The position numbers were made by a program, and so were the translations under genes. Shown piece after piece: positions 7,041 through 13,531 of a stretch of 15,745 nucleotides of DNA. This stretch comes from Bacteroidales bacterium UBA4347. GTDB taxonomy: Bacteria > Bacteroidota > Bacteroidia > Bacteroidales > P3. Each line of letters starts with the position of its first letter. Within the stretch, counting starts at the first letter, position 1. The notes under the pieces are model-generated. The model ran no database searches. It had not been told where the DNA came from and worked only from the letters and a program-made list of their open reading frames with translations. The stretch lies in assembly GCA_002394185.1 (NCBI GenBank), contig DGTB01000178.1:279-16023 (forward strand). The letters are read 5' to 3'.

Positions 7041-8267
7041 TCAGAAGTGGATGGCGAAGCCTATCTGGTGCATGCCGTCGGCGCCGGCGGAGGGGCGGTA
7101 GGTGGGCAGGAGGTCGACGAAGAGCTCCCATGTGATGCCGCCGGAGAGGAGTCCGCCGCTGTTGCTGGCCAGGCAGGTATTGGCCAGAGCCAGGCGCAGC
7201 TGGAAACAGCTCAGGAGGTTGATGTTGCTGTTGCTGAGGTTGTTGCCGGACGCGTTGCTGATTTGGTCGATGATGTTGAGCCGGGGGGTGAGGGTGATGT
7301 CCAGGTGGTTGGAGAAGGCTCGTGCCCAGCGGTTGCGGGGACGGAACTGGACGGTGAGTGGCAGGGCCAGATAGGCATGCTCGAGGGTGGTCAGGCGGTG
7401 GTCGACGGTTGGCGAGGGGTTGAAAACGAGACTGTTGCCGTTGGTCGTTACATCGTAGGCCATCAGGTGGAAGTCGAAGCCCCAGCCGGCGTCGGCGAAG
7501 AGACGCCACCGCGGGGAGAGCGGGGCCTTCAGCAGGCGGATGTTGAAGTTGACGTCCACATAGAGGGTCGACGTGTAGGGGCTGCGCGGACCGGTGTGGG
7601 TCACGGCGCCGACGCGGCCGCCGATGAGGAGCGTGTGGGCATAGTTGATGTCGTGCCACCAGTGGTGCGGCACCACCGCCAGGCTGTCGGCCTGCAGGCG
7701 TTGCACTTTGACCCGTTCCCGATGGCGTTCGTCGACGAGGAACTGGCGGCAGCGCAGGGAGCCTATCTCCACCCGGGAGCCCTCGTCGCGGCATTCCACG
7801 CCGAGGTCGCCGTCCGCTTCAAGGTAGTCGATTTCCAGCCGGGAGTTGCGTCCGGCCACCATGACCGCGGCGGCGCGGGGACCTTGGCTGCGCAGCTGCA
7901 TGTGGAGGGTGTCCAAGTGCACGTGGCCTGTGGCCATGACGGCGTCCAGCGGCTCGGGGTAGCGAACTTCGACCGTTGTGCCGGGAGGCATGGTGCGGTT
8001 GGTGAGGATGTGGAGTTTGTCGCCGTCGAGCGCGACGACGGCGGGCTCCTTGCCTTCGGCGAAGTAGTAGGGGCAGGGGGTGACCACGGCGACGCGCGTC
8101 GAGTCCTCGCCGGGGGTGTGGACGAGGCGGAGGGTCCAGCCCTCGACCACGGTCAGCTGGCGGATGGCCACGGGGAAGGCCTGCTCGATGACGTAGAGGT
8201 CGTCCTGTGCACTTGCAGAAAATTGAATAATAAAGAATAGAATTGTTGAAAAGAGGGTCTTTTTCAT
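7041..8267 (-). CDS. Secreted beta-rich protein with C-terminal outer-membrane barrel, cassette A
   Basis: 408 residues. A signal peptide (MKKTLFSTILFFIIQFSASA, then QDDLY) precedes a region (about 22-230) of short beta-strands with rung-like patterns (RLEIDYLEADGDLGVECR), resembling the head GIN/DUF2807 type of beta-helix; that resemblance is tentative. The second half has alternating amphipathic strands (STLYVDVNFNIRLL, HLDITLTPRLNII, TWELFVDLLP) and ends in aromatic Phe (GFAIHF), as outer-membrane barrels do. It is clearly paralogous to the 9412-10695 product: both start DLYxIEQxF after the signal peptide, share GW-x-x-RLV and TPCxxxFxEGxEP with a conserved Cys, and end in a DLLPxxR...F segment. 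It is the third gene of its cassette, 4 bp after the membrane-protein gene. Its ligand or role is unknown. Confidence 0.85.
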   Translation of the reverse strand: MKKTLFSTILFFIIQFSASAQDDLYVIEQAFPVAIRQLTVVEGWTLRLVHTPGEDSTRVAVVTPCPYYFAEGKEPAVVALDGDKLHILTNRTMPPGTTVEVRYPEPLDAVMATGHVHLDTLHMQLRSQGPRAAAVMVAGRNSRLEIDYLEADGDLGVECRDEGSRVEIGSLRCRQFLVDERHRERVKVQRLQADSLAVVPHHWWHDINYAHTLLIGGRVGAVTHTGPRSPYTSTLYVDVNFNIRLLKAPLSPRWRLFADAGWGFDFHLMAYDVTTNGNSLVFNPSPTVDHRLTTLEHAYLALPLTVQFRPRNRWARAFSNHLDITLTPRLNIIDQISNASGNNLSNSNINLLSCFQLRLALANTCLASNSGGLLSGGITWELFVDLLPTYRPSAGADGMHQIGFAIHF

Positions 8268-8271
8268 GGCG

Positions 8272-8802
8272 CTATTTTTTTAGGGGAATGACGATGTTGG
8301 AGGTGAAGTTGATGCTGTCGGGGATGTCGAGGTAGTGTGCAATGAGGGGCGACACCTTCGGGCGTTCCGGCTGCCTTGCCGTTTCGGCCAGGAGGGTGCC
8401 GCGGCGGCGATGGATGCGGGGGGTGGCAGGGGCTGGGGGAATAGGCTCTATAGTTTCTATAATCTTTATAGTATCTATAGTTCCTATAGTATCTATAGTT
8501 CCTATAGGTTTTATATATTCTATAGTTCCTATATTTTCAATAGCTTCTATCGTTTCTATCGCCTCTATTGTATCTATCGCTTTTATAACCTCTTCGGCCT
8601 CTGCCACAAGCATCGGCTCTTTTTCCTCGCTGCGAAGCAAAGGCGTCAGCCCCAGCAGGCCAATCATCACGGCGGCGGCGATGGTCCAGCCCAGCCAGCG
8701 GCGGTGGCCTGCGGTGGCGGCGGCGATGGCCTTCTGCTGGCGTTGGTTCTCCTCCTGCCAGCGTTTGGCGTCGAACAGTTGTTGCAATTCTTTATCTTCC
8801 AT
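8272..8802 (-). CDS. Single-pass membrane protein, probable anti-sigma partner, with Ile-x-Thr repeat linker, cassette A
   Basis: 176 residues. A charged N-terminal segment (MEDKELQQLFDAKRW) leads to one transmembrane helix (about 36-56, WLGWTIAAAVMIGLLGLTPLL). Residues about 72-121 are a repeat of the form (I-D/E/G-T) encoded by a 9-bp DNA minisatellite, followed by a proline/arginine stretch (PATPRIHRRR) and a short C-terminal domain. The paralogue at 10723-11370 shares the N-terminus (ME-x-x-ELQ-x-LF-x-AKR), the LVAEA box after the helix, and PRIHRR. Position between an ECF sigma gene and an envelope-protein gene, plus the topology, suggest an anti-sigma factor. No zinc-binding His/Cys motif is present, so this rests on context. 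Gaps are 13 bp from the sigma gene and 4 bp to the next gene. Confidence 0.8.
   Translation of the reverse strand: MEDKELQQLFDAKRWQEENQRQQKAIAAATAGHRRWLGWTIAAAVMIGLLGLTPLLRSEEKEPMLVAEAEEVIKAIDTIEAIETIEAIENIGTIEYIKPIGTIDTIGTIDTIKIIETIEPIPPAPATPRIHRRRGTLLAETARQPERPKVSPLIAHYLDIPDSINFTSNIVIPLKK
8445..8588. repeat. CTATAG 9-bp minisatellite in coding sequence, 16 units
   Basis: Sixteen uninterrupted 9-bp units on the plus strand, e.g. TATCTATAG, TTCCTATAG, ATTCTATAG. On the coding (minus) strand the units read ATA-GAA/GAT/GGA-ACT, giving Ile-Glu/Asp/Gly-Thr, with Ile as ATA although most Ile codons in the window are ATC. Units nearest the membrane helix (8535-8588) are more diverged (TATCG forms); those between 8472 and 8507 are nearly identical. 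Confidence 0.9.
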
Positions 8803-8815
8803 GGGGAATCAGTTT

Positions 8816-9304
8816 TTAGTGTTTAGTGTTTAGTTTTTTTAGTGTGCTTATGGCGCGCGAGAGGGTGGTGTAGACGTTGGCGCTGCTCATGTTCAGCTCC
8901 CGCTGCATCTCCTCGTGGCTCAGTTGTTGGATGTATTTCAGGTGGATGGCCCTGCGTTGCACCTCGGGCAGGCGCTCCATGAGGCGGTCCAGCGTGGCGG
9001 CGCGTTCCTCCAGCAGCTCGGCCTCGCGGCGGGCGTCGTCGTCGCTCGTCTCGGCCAGGCTGTCCAGCGGTTCGGTGGGGCGCCGCTGGCGGAGCAGGTC
9101 GACGCAGTGGTTCTTCAGGGTCTGCATGGCAAAGGCTTCGGGTGCCACATGGCGTGCCAGCTTGCGGCGTTGCTCCCACAGGCGTGCGTAGGTCTCCTGC
9201 ACGGCGTCCGCGGCCTCCTCCTTGTCGCCCAGCAGCCGCTCGGCCACCATGCGCATGGTGGGCTGCAGAGGCAGGAGGGTGTCGAGGAATCGGCGTTGGG
9301 TCAT
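8816..9304 (-). CDS. ECF-type RNA polymerase sigma factor, cassette A
   Basis: 162 residues, the usual ECF size. The region-2 domain (about 10-75) has the core-binding and -10-recognition helices around DAVQETYARLWEQRR and AMQTLKNHCVDLLRQ. The region-4 helix-turn-helix domain (about 108-158) reads LPEVQRRAIHLKYIQQLSHEEMQ...SSANVYTTLSRAISTLKK. It would direct RNA polymerase to a small regulon. It is paralogous to the sigma factor at 11383-11871 (same length, about 45% identical by eye). The ATG at 9304 is preceded by an ECF-like promoter that matches the one before the paralogue, which implies autoregulation. Its gene heads a three-gene cassette with the membrane protein 13 bp downstream. Confidence 0.95.
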   Translation of the reverse strand: MTQRRFLDTLLPLQPTMRMVAERLLGDKEEAADAVQETYARLWEQRRKLARHVAPEAFAMQTLKNHCVDLLRQRRPTEPLDSLAETSDDDARREAELLEERAATLDRLMERLPEVQRRAIHLKYIQQLSHEEMQRELNMSSANVYTTLSRAISTLKKLNTKH

Positions 9305-9332
9305 GGGTGGGCGGTTTGTTTACAACTATATA

Positions 9333-9363
9333 ACGTAAAAAGGCGTAAAATCTTACAAAAAAA
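9333..9363 (-). promoter_or_regulatory. ECF-type autoregulatory promoter, cassette A
   Basis: On the minus strand: T7 (9363-9357), GTAAG (9356-9352), a 16-bp spacer, then CGT (9335-9333). There are 28 bp from CGT to the ATG at 9304. The element before sigma B has the same T7, GTAAG, 16-bp spacer and CGT. ECF sigma promoters commonly have an AAC/AAG-type -35 and a CGT-type -10. Confidence 0.7.
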
Positions 9364-9394
9364 TGGGCATCTTGTAAAAAAGATGCCCATTTTT
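9359..9394. terminator. Terminator between the two sigma cassettes
   Basis: AAAAATGGGCATCTT (9359-9373) and AAGATGCCCATTTTT (9380-9394) form a perfect 15-bp stem with a 6-nt loop, A/T ends working in both directions. It follows the minus-strand stop at 9412. Its minus-strand T-tract runs straight into the GTAAG of the next promoter. Confidence 0.9.
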
Positions 9395-9411
9395 GCCTTG
9401 CGAGGGAATGG

Positions 9412-10695
9412 TCAGAAGACGAATCCGAGTCCGAACATGCGTGTCTGTGGCGCTTCGGCCGAGGAGCGGAAGGAGGGCAGGAGGTCGATGTAGAACTCCA
9501 CTTTGTCCAGTCCTCCTATGTTGCAGTTGAGGCCTATGGCTGCGCGGATATTGAAGCGGCTGAGGATGTCGACCCGCTCGCGGTCGGTGCTCCAGTGGCT
9601 GTCCTCGTCGAGGCTTTTGGTCACGAGGCGGGGTTTGAAGTTGAGCGTGGGGGTGAGGGTGGCATAGAGTCCGCGGAAGGGGCCGCCTAAGTGGGTGTAG
9701 CTCCACTTGCCGAATCCGAACTTCAGAGTGACGGGCAGCCCGATGGACCACCAGTAGAGACTCTGACGCGGCGGCGTGGCGCCATAGCTGGGGTCGAGCA
9801 CAAGGCTGCTGCCGTCGACCTTCACCGCATTGTCGAGCTGCAGGATGCTGTAACTGACATCGAGGCCGATGTTCCAGGCGAAGTGGCGGCTGAGGGACAT
9901 GTCGTTGGAGGTCATCCGTATGTGGCCTGTGAGGCCATAATTGGTGTTGTATGGCGAGCCGTAGCGGCTGTCGTTCAGTATTGGCTGGGCCAAGTCGATG
10001 CCAAAATTGAGGTTGATGTAGCGCAGTTTGTACTCCTTGGCAGGTTCGAGGGTTCGAGGAGCGGTGGTCTTCACGTCGCCCTCGGTCACGCGGCTGTTGC
10101 GGTAGTTCCAGATGTAGAGTTGTTTGCCACGGAAGCAGCGCAGGTCGAGGGTGGCATCGTGGACAGCGAAGGTGGTGGTGCCGGGATTGACCATCGAGTC
10201 AATCACCACCACGGCGCCACTGTCGATGTCGAAGTCGAAGTGGACAGAGTCGCTGACCCAGCGGTCGACGGTGAGGCGGGCACCCGGCTTGAGCTCTATG
10301 CGTTCCAGGGGCTGCGAGGTGAAGAGTTCCACCACCGTGGTGCGCGGCATCCACTGGTTGGCTTTCAATTCGTACCAGCCGTATTCGCTCCGTTTGCGTT
10401 TCTGTGCCTCCATCAGTGTGGGTTCCATGCCCTCTTCGAAGAATTCGGCGCACGGGGTGGTCACCACCAGCCGGGTGGGGGTGCCCTCGGGACTTTGGAC
10501 GAGGCGGACGTCCCAGCCGGGGTTGACTATCACTTGGACGACCTTGAAGTCGTGGTCGAACGTCTGCTCTATCTGGTAGAGGTCCTGCGGTTGAACGGGT
10601 TGGGCTTTGACTTCGGCAATGATGCCGATGCTGACGATGGCGAGCAGGAGGGACACTTTGGCAATGTCGCCGAGAATGGATGCTATGCGTTTCAT
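9412..10695 (-). CDS. Secreted beta-rich protein with C-terminal outer-membrane barrel, cassette B
   Basis: 427 residues. The signal peptide (through about residue 31, ending AEVKA before QPVQ) is longer than that of the paralogue. Residues about 33-240 are beta-strand-rich with alternating hydrophobic residues (LERIELKPGARLTVDRW, HFDFDIDSGAVVVIDS), consistent with a head GIN/DUF2807-like beta-helix, tentatively. The second half contains barrel-like strands (YINLNFGID, WSIGLPVTLKFGFG, LYATLTPTLNF, VEFYIDLLPSF) and ends GLGFVF with a terminal Phe. Shared blocks with the 7041-8267 product (DLYxIEQxF, GWxxRLV, TPCxxxFxEGxEP) establish paralogy. Third gene of its cassette, 27 bp after the membrane-protein gene, and closed by the terminator at 9359-9394. 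Role unknown. Confidence 0.85.
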   Translation of the reverse strand: MKRIASILGDIAKVSLLLAIVSIGIIAEVKAQPVQPQDLYQIEQTFDHDFKVVQVIVNPGWDVRLVQSPEGTPTRLVVTTPCAEFFEEGMEPTLMEAQKRKRSEYGWYELKANQWMPRTTVVELFTSQPLERIELKPGARLTVDRWVSDSVHFDFDIDSGAVVVIDSMVNPGTTTFAVHDATLDLRCFRGKQLYIWNYRNSRVTEGDVKTTAPRTLEPAKEYKLRYINLNFGIDLAQPILNDSRYGSPYNTNYGLTGHIRMTSNDMSLSRHFAWNIGLDVSYSILQLDNAVKVDGSSLVLDPSYGATPPRQSLYWWSIGLPVTLKFGFGKWSYTHLGGPFRGLYATLTPTLNFKPRLVTKSLDEDSHWSTDRERVDILSRFNIRAAIGLNCNIGGLDKVEFYIDLLPSFRSSAEAPQTRMFGLGFVF

Positions 10696-10722
10696 GATAT
10701 GCTGTGTTTTAAACGGTTTGTA

Positions 10723-11370
10723 TTAAAGATTGAAGGTTGTCAGGTTGAACGGGGTGTCGGTCTCGGTGCCGAATGCGCTGGCCAGGAAGTTCTGGAAGTC
10801 GCTGGGCATGGGCTGGACGGTCTCGATGTTGCTGCTGTTGACCATGCTTGTGCTGGTGCGGCGGTGGATGCGTGGGGCGTTGGAGGCCGGAGGCTCGGGA
10901 GTGGCGTTGTCGGCCAGTTCGATGGCGGGGGGGGCGATGGTGGGTGTCGCCGGCTCCTCGCCGGCTTCGGTCTCTTTCGTCTCCGGCTCGGGCAGGGCCT
11001 CCTCCTCGGCGGCGGCAAGGACTGTGGCGGTGGAGTGGAAGGTTTTAGCGGGCTTCGGGTTTATAGTTTCTATATTTCCTATAGTTTCTATAGTTTCTAT
11101 AGTATCTATAATTTCTATTGCCTCTCCGGCCTCTGCCACCAGCACCGGCTGCTCGCCTGCTCTGCGGAAAAGGCTGGGCATTGTCAGCAGCACCAGGGCT
11201 ATGCTGGCGGCTATTCCCGCTGCCCATACGGGCCACAAGCGGCGGCTTTTGGCGGGAGCTGCGGGGGCTGCTGCGGCCTCGAGCTGCTGGCGCAACTCCT
11301 CCTGGCGGCGGCGGTTGGCCTCGGTGGTGCGCTTGGCGGCGAAGAGTTCTTGAAGTTCCTCGTTTTCCAT
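10723..11370 (-). CDS. Single-pass membrane protein, probable anti-sigma partner, with short Ile-x-Thr repeat linker, cassette B
   Basis: 215 residues. The N-terminal segment (MENEELQELFAAKR) is charged and probably helical up to about 40; one transmembrane helix follows (about 46-68). Then come LVAEA, the repeat IEIIDTIETIETIGNIETI (about 85-103), a long Glu/Pro-rich stretch (about 120-165), PRIHRR at about 166-171, and a C-terminal segment ending FNL. The paralogue at 8272-8802 has the same order but a longer repeat (about 50 versus 20 residues) and no Glu/Pro-rich stretch, so total spacer length is partly compensated. The anti-sigma role is inferred from gene order and topology; no zinc motif is visible. 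It lies 12 bp after the sigma gene. Confidence 0.8.
   Translation of the reverse strand: MENEELQELFAAKRTTEANRRRQEELRQQLEAAAAPAAPAKSRRLWPVWAAGIAASIALVLLTMPSLFRRAGEQPVLVAEAGEAIEIIDTIETIETIGNIETINPKPAKTFHSTATVLAAAEEEALPEPETKETEAGEEPATPTIAPPAIELADNATPEPPASNAPRIHRRTSTSMVNSSNIETVQPMPSDFQNFLASAFGTETDTPFNLTTFNL
11058..11120. repeat. CTATAG 9-bp minisatellite in coding sequence, 7 units
   Basis: Seven units: GGTTTATAG, TTTCTATAT, TTCCTATAG, TTTCTATAG twice, TATCTATAA, TTTCTATTG. Same register and same ATA-GAA-ACT coding sense as the 16-unit array at 8445-8588; a difference of nine units keeps the frame. Confidence 0.9.
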
Positions 11371-11382
11371 ATCTTTGTTTCC

Positions 11383-11871
11383 TTATTTAATCATTGATTT
11401 CAGTGCACTCATGGCGCGCGAGAGGGTGGCGTAGACGTTGGTGCTGCTCATGCCCAGGCGGCGTTGCATCTCCTCGTGGCTGACGCCCTCGATGTATCGC
11501 ATCGTCACCGCCTCGCGCTGGCGCTCCGGCAGCTGGGCCATCATGGTGTCCAGCCGTGCGGCGCGTTCCTCGGTGAGGGCCACCTCCTCGCGGATGGCGT
11601 CGTCGTCGACGGCGTCGAGGAGTTCGATGCGGTCGGTGGCAATGTCGCGGCTCTTGCGGAGGAAGGATATGCAGCGGTTCTTGAGGCTCTGCATGGCGTA
11701 GGCGCGGAGGTCGCGCACATGCTCCAGCTCGTTGCGGCGCTGCCAGAGGTCGATGACGGTTTCCTGCACGGTGTCCTCGGCGTCGGCCTCCGAGCGCAGC
11801 AGCTTCTCAGCGGTGAGCTGCAGGGCGGGCTGGAGGGCCATCAGGGTGTCGAGGAGTGCTTCTTGTGCCAT
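11383..11871 (-). CDS. ECF-type RNA polymerase sigma factor, cassette B
   Basis: 162 residues with region 2 at about 10-75 (DTVQETVIDLWQRRNEL, AYAMQSLKNRCISFLRK) and region 4 at about 108-160 (LPERQREAVTMRYIEGVSHEEMQ...SSTNVYATLSRAMSALK). The SHEEMQ and SS-x-NVY-x-TLSRA strings are shared with the cassette A sigma factor, so the DNA-recognition helices are similar and cross-recognition of promoters is plausible. The linker between the two domains carries an acidic patch (DAVDDDAIREE), also seen in the paralogue as TSDDDARRE. The ATG at 11871 is preceded by an ECF-like promoter; 73 bp separate it from the OmpA/PD40 gene upstream. Confidence 0.95.
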   Translation of the reverse strand: MAQEALLDTLMALQPALQLTAEKLLRSEADAEDTVQETVIDLWQRRNELEHVRDLRAYAMQSLKNRCISFLRKSRDIATDRIELLDAVDDDAIREEVALTEERAARLDTMMAQLPERQREAVTMRYIEGVSHEEMQRRLGMSSTNVYATLSRAMSALKSMIK

Positions 11872-11898
11872 GTTTGTTGTCCGTTGTTTGCCCTATTG

Positions 11899-11929
11899 AC
11901 GCAAGAAGTGCTGAAATCTTACAAAAAAA
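11899..11929 (-). promoter_or_regulatory. ECF-type autoregulatory promoter, cassette B
   Basis: On the minus strand: T7 (11929-11923), GTAAG (11922-11918), a 16-bp spacer, CGT (11901-11899), then 27 bp to the ATG at 11871. This matches the cassette A element in motif and spacing, although most spacer and leader bases differ. Confidence 0.7.
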
Positions 11930-11944
11930 GTGAAAAAAGTTTTT

Positions 11945-13516
11945 TTATTTTATCCTGCAACCTATAATCTCGATGCGGCGGGCCAAGGCGGCAGGCAGAC
12001 CGTAGACGGGGTCCTGCGAGGTGCTTTCGGTGGTGGGCTCCACAGCTCCGTGAGGTTTCTGCTCGATGAAGAGGCGACCCTCGACGAGGGCATCCTCGAA
12101 GACTCCCCCGCGCCACGTGCGTATCATATTAATAAAACTGCCTATGCGGCGACGCGAGAGGTTGAGGTTGTAGTCGCTGCGGGCCAGCGGGCTGGCGTAG
12201 CCGGCAATGGTGATGGTGATGCTGTGGCCTGCGTCCAGAAGGCTCTCCACGTACTCCAGCAACTCTTCCGTGCGGTTGTAGTTGCCCACCACGCAGGTGT
12301 CGAAGAAGAGGGCCATCATGGCCGAGTCGTCGGCGTTCTGCTGGCGGCCTATGTATTCGTTGCGCAGCGCGGCATAGCGCCGCTGGCAGTCGGGGTAGGA
12401 GGTCTTGGTCACCACCTCGCGGCTCTGCGGGTCGGGGTCGTCGTTGTGGAAGTAGAGGAACAGGGGGAACATGAACCTCAGCACGCGCTGCTGGATGGTG
12501 TCGATGTTCTCCACCACGGTGTCCACCACCGGCACCTCGACCACAAAGCCCGAGTCGAGGCCCCAACGGTAGAGGTCGTTGCAGCAGGTGGAGTCGGTGA
12601 GGAAATAGCTGTCGCTGCGGTTGGACGAGAGGTATCCGCCCACGGGGCGTCCGCTGAGACTGTCGTAGTCGGTGATGTTGAAGTAGAGGTCGTTCTGTTC
12701 GCTGTTGAGGCAATGGCATACGACCTCGGCCTTCTGCCAGGTGTTGCGCTGCCCCTGGGAGCAGTAGATGTCATGGCCGCCCTTGCCCCCCTCGCGGTCG
12801 CTGCTGAAGTAGAGCACGCCATTGCGCTGGTCGTAGAAGGGTGTCAGCTCGTCGGCAGCGGAGTTGACCATCGGCCCCAGGTTGACGCACTCGCCGCTCT
12901 TGCCGTTCTTGACGATGGTGTACCAGATGTCGTTGCCGCCCAGGCCTCCCGGACGGTTGCTGACGAAGTAGAGTATCACCGTGCTGTCCGCCAAGCGGCC
13001 CACGGCGGGCTGCGTCGAGGTGTAGCCTTTCATGTTCACTGGCCCTTTGAGCCTGACAGGCTTCTCCCAGCCACGGCGTTTCTTCTTTTTGGCGAAGAAT
13101 ATCTCGCAGTCGAGGGTCTCCACGTCGCCACGGGTGAAGTAGAGGTCCTGGCTGAGGGGGTCGAGGGCTATGTTGCCCGTGTGGTCGCGTTTGCTGTTGA
13201 TACCCCAGCGGTCGAGTTTGGGACGGGCCACCTTGCCGCTCTTGGCAATGCGGGCCTGGTAGACTTGCATCACGCCGCCGCCCATGTCGAAGTGTCGGTT
13301 GGTCTTCACCTTGGGCGGCATCGACGAGTAGACCATCACCGTGTCGCCCACACGCAGGGCGCCGGTCTCGCTGCCGGGGGTGTTGAAGGGTTTCTCCAGG
13401 TGCACCACGCGGTATTGGCCCCAAGCCGAATTGAAAATTGAAAAATGAAAATTGAAAAGGAGGCTGACGCAGAACGTCAACTTAATCATCCGTTTAATGT
13501 ACCCTGATAATTTCAT
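11945..13516 (-). CDS. OmpA-family protein with PD40 repeats (PorE-like), T9SS-associated
   Basis: 523 residues. A signal peptide (to about residue 34, ending SAWGQ) is followed by PD40/beta-propeller motifs: LYFTRGD, ILYFVSNRPGGLGGNDIWY, LYFSSDREGGKGGHDIYC and GGYLSSNRSDSYF, over about 130-330. The last 95 or so residues form an OmpA-C-like peptidoglycan-binding domain (ITIAGYASPLARSDYNLNLSRRR). This architecture, beside a PorP/SprF gene 13 bp upstream, matches the PorE/PorP pair that links the type IX secretion machinery to the cell wall. The carboxypeptidase-regulatory-like domain of canonical PorE is not evident, so orthology is not claimed. The start could be 13516 or the ATG at 13489, which is the Met conserved with the PorP-like gene. 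The first 30 codons are a duplicated repeat module. Confidence 0.88.
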   Translation of the reverse strand: MKLSGYIKRMIKLTFCVSLLFNFHFSIFNSAWGQYRVVHLEKPFNTPGSETGALRVGDTVMVYSSMPPKVKTNRHFDMGGGVMQVYQARIAKSGKVARPKLDRWGINSKRDHTGNIALDPLSQDLYFTRGDVETLDCEIFFAKKKKRRGWEKPVRLKGPVNMKGYTSTQPAVGRLADSTVILYFVSNRPGGLGGNDIWYTIVKNGKSGECVNLGPMVNSAADELTPFYDQRNGVLYFSSDREGGKGGHDIYCSQGQRNTWQKAEVVCHCLNSEQNDLYFNITDYDSLSGRPVGGYLSSNRSDSYFLTDSTCCNDLYRWGLDSGFVVEVPVVDTVVENIDTIQQRVLRFMFPLFLYFHNDDPDPQSREVVTKTSYPDCQRRYAALRNEYIGRQQNADDSAMMALFFDTCVVGNYNRTEELLEYVESLLDAGHSITITIAGYASPLARSDYNLNLSRRRIGSFINMIRTWRGGVFEDALVEGRLFIEQKPHGAVEPTTESTSQDPVYGLPAALARRIEIIGCRIK

Positions 13517-13531
13517 TTTTCAATTCAATTC
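13428..13531. repeat. Inverted-repeat-bounded signal-peptide module, copy 1
   Basis: ATTGAAAAATGAAA (13437-13450) is the exact reverse complement of 13511-13524, and the complementarity extends outward to GAATTG...CAATTC at both ends with a few extra A bases. The interior holds TGACG/CGTCA, able to form an inner hairpin. It contains the start codon and signal-peptide codons of the OmpA/PD40 gene. The interior is about 86% identical by eye to copy 2 at 14458-14570. Confidence 0.8.

Noticed and set aside
7032..8240. 402-codon plus-strand open frame
   Set aside because: Antisense shadow of the cassette A secreted protein; Val/Gly/Ala-biased with no domain.
8445..8588. CRISPR array interpretation of the regular repeats
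   Set aside because: Units are 9 bp with no spacers, lie in frame inside a gene, and no cas genes are present.
9691..11397. 568-codon plus-strand open frame
   Set aside because: It is antisense to two minus-strand genes with clear signal peptide, membrane and barrel features and paralogues; its translation is Gly/Val/Ala-rich low complexity typical of a shadow frame in GC-rich DNA.
11930..11945. Terminator from the A/T runs after the OmpA/PD40 stop
   Set aside because: Only a short A-run/T-run palindrome without a G-C stem; too weak to call.
11930..13441. 503-codon plus-strand open frame
   Set aside because: Antisense shadow of the OmpA/PD40 gene, which has recognisable PD40 and OmpA-C motifs; the plus-strand product shows none.
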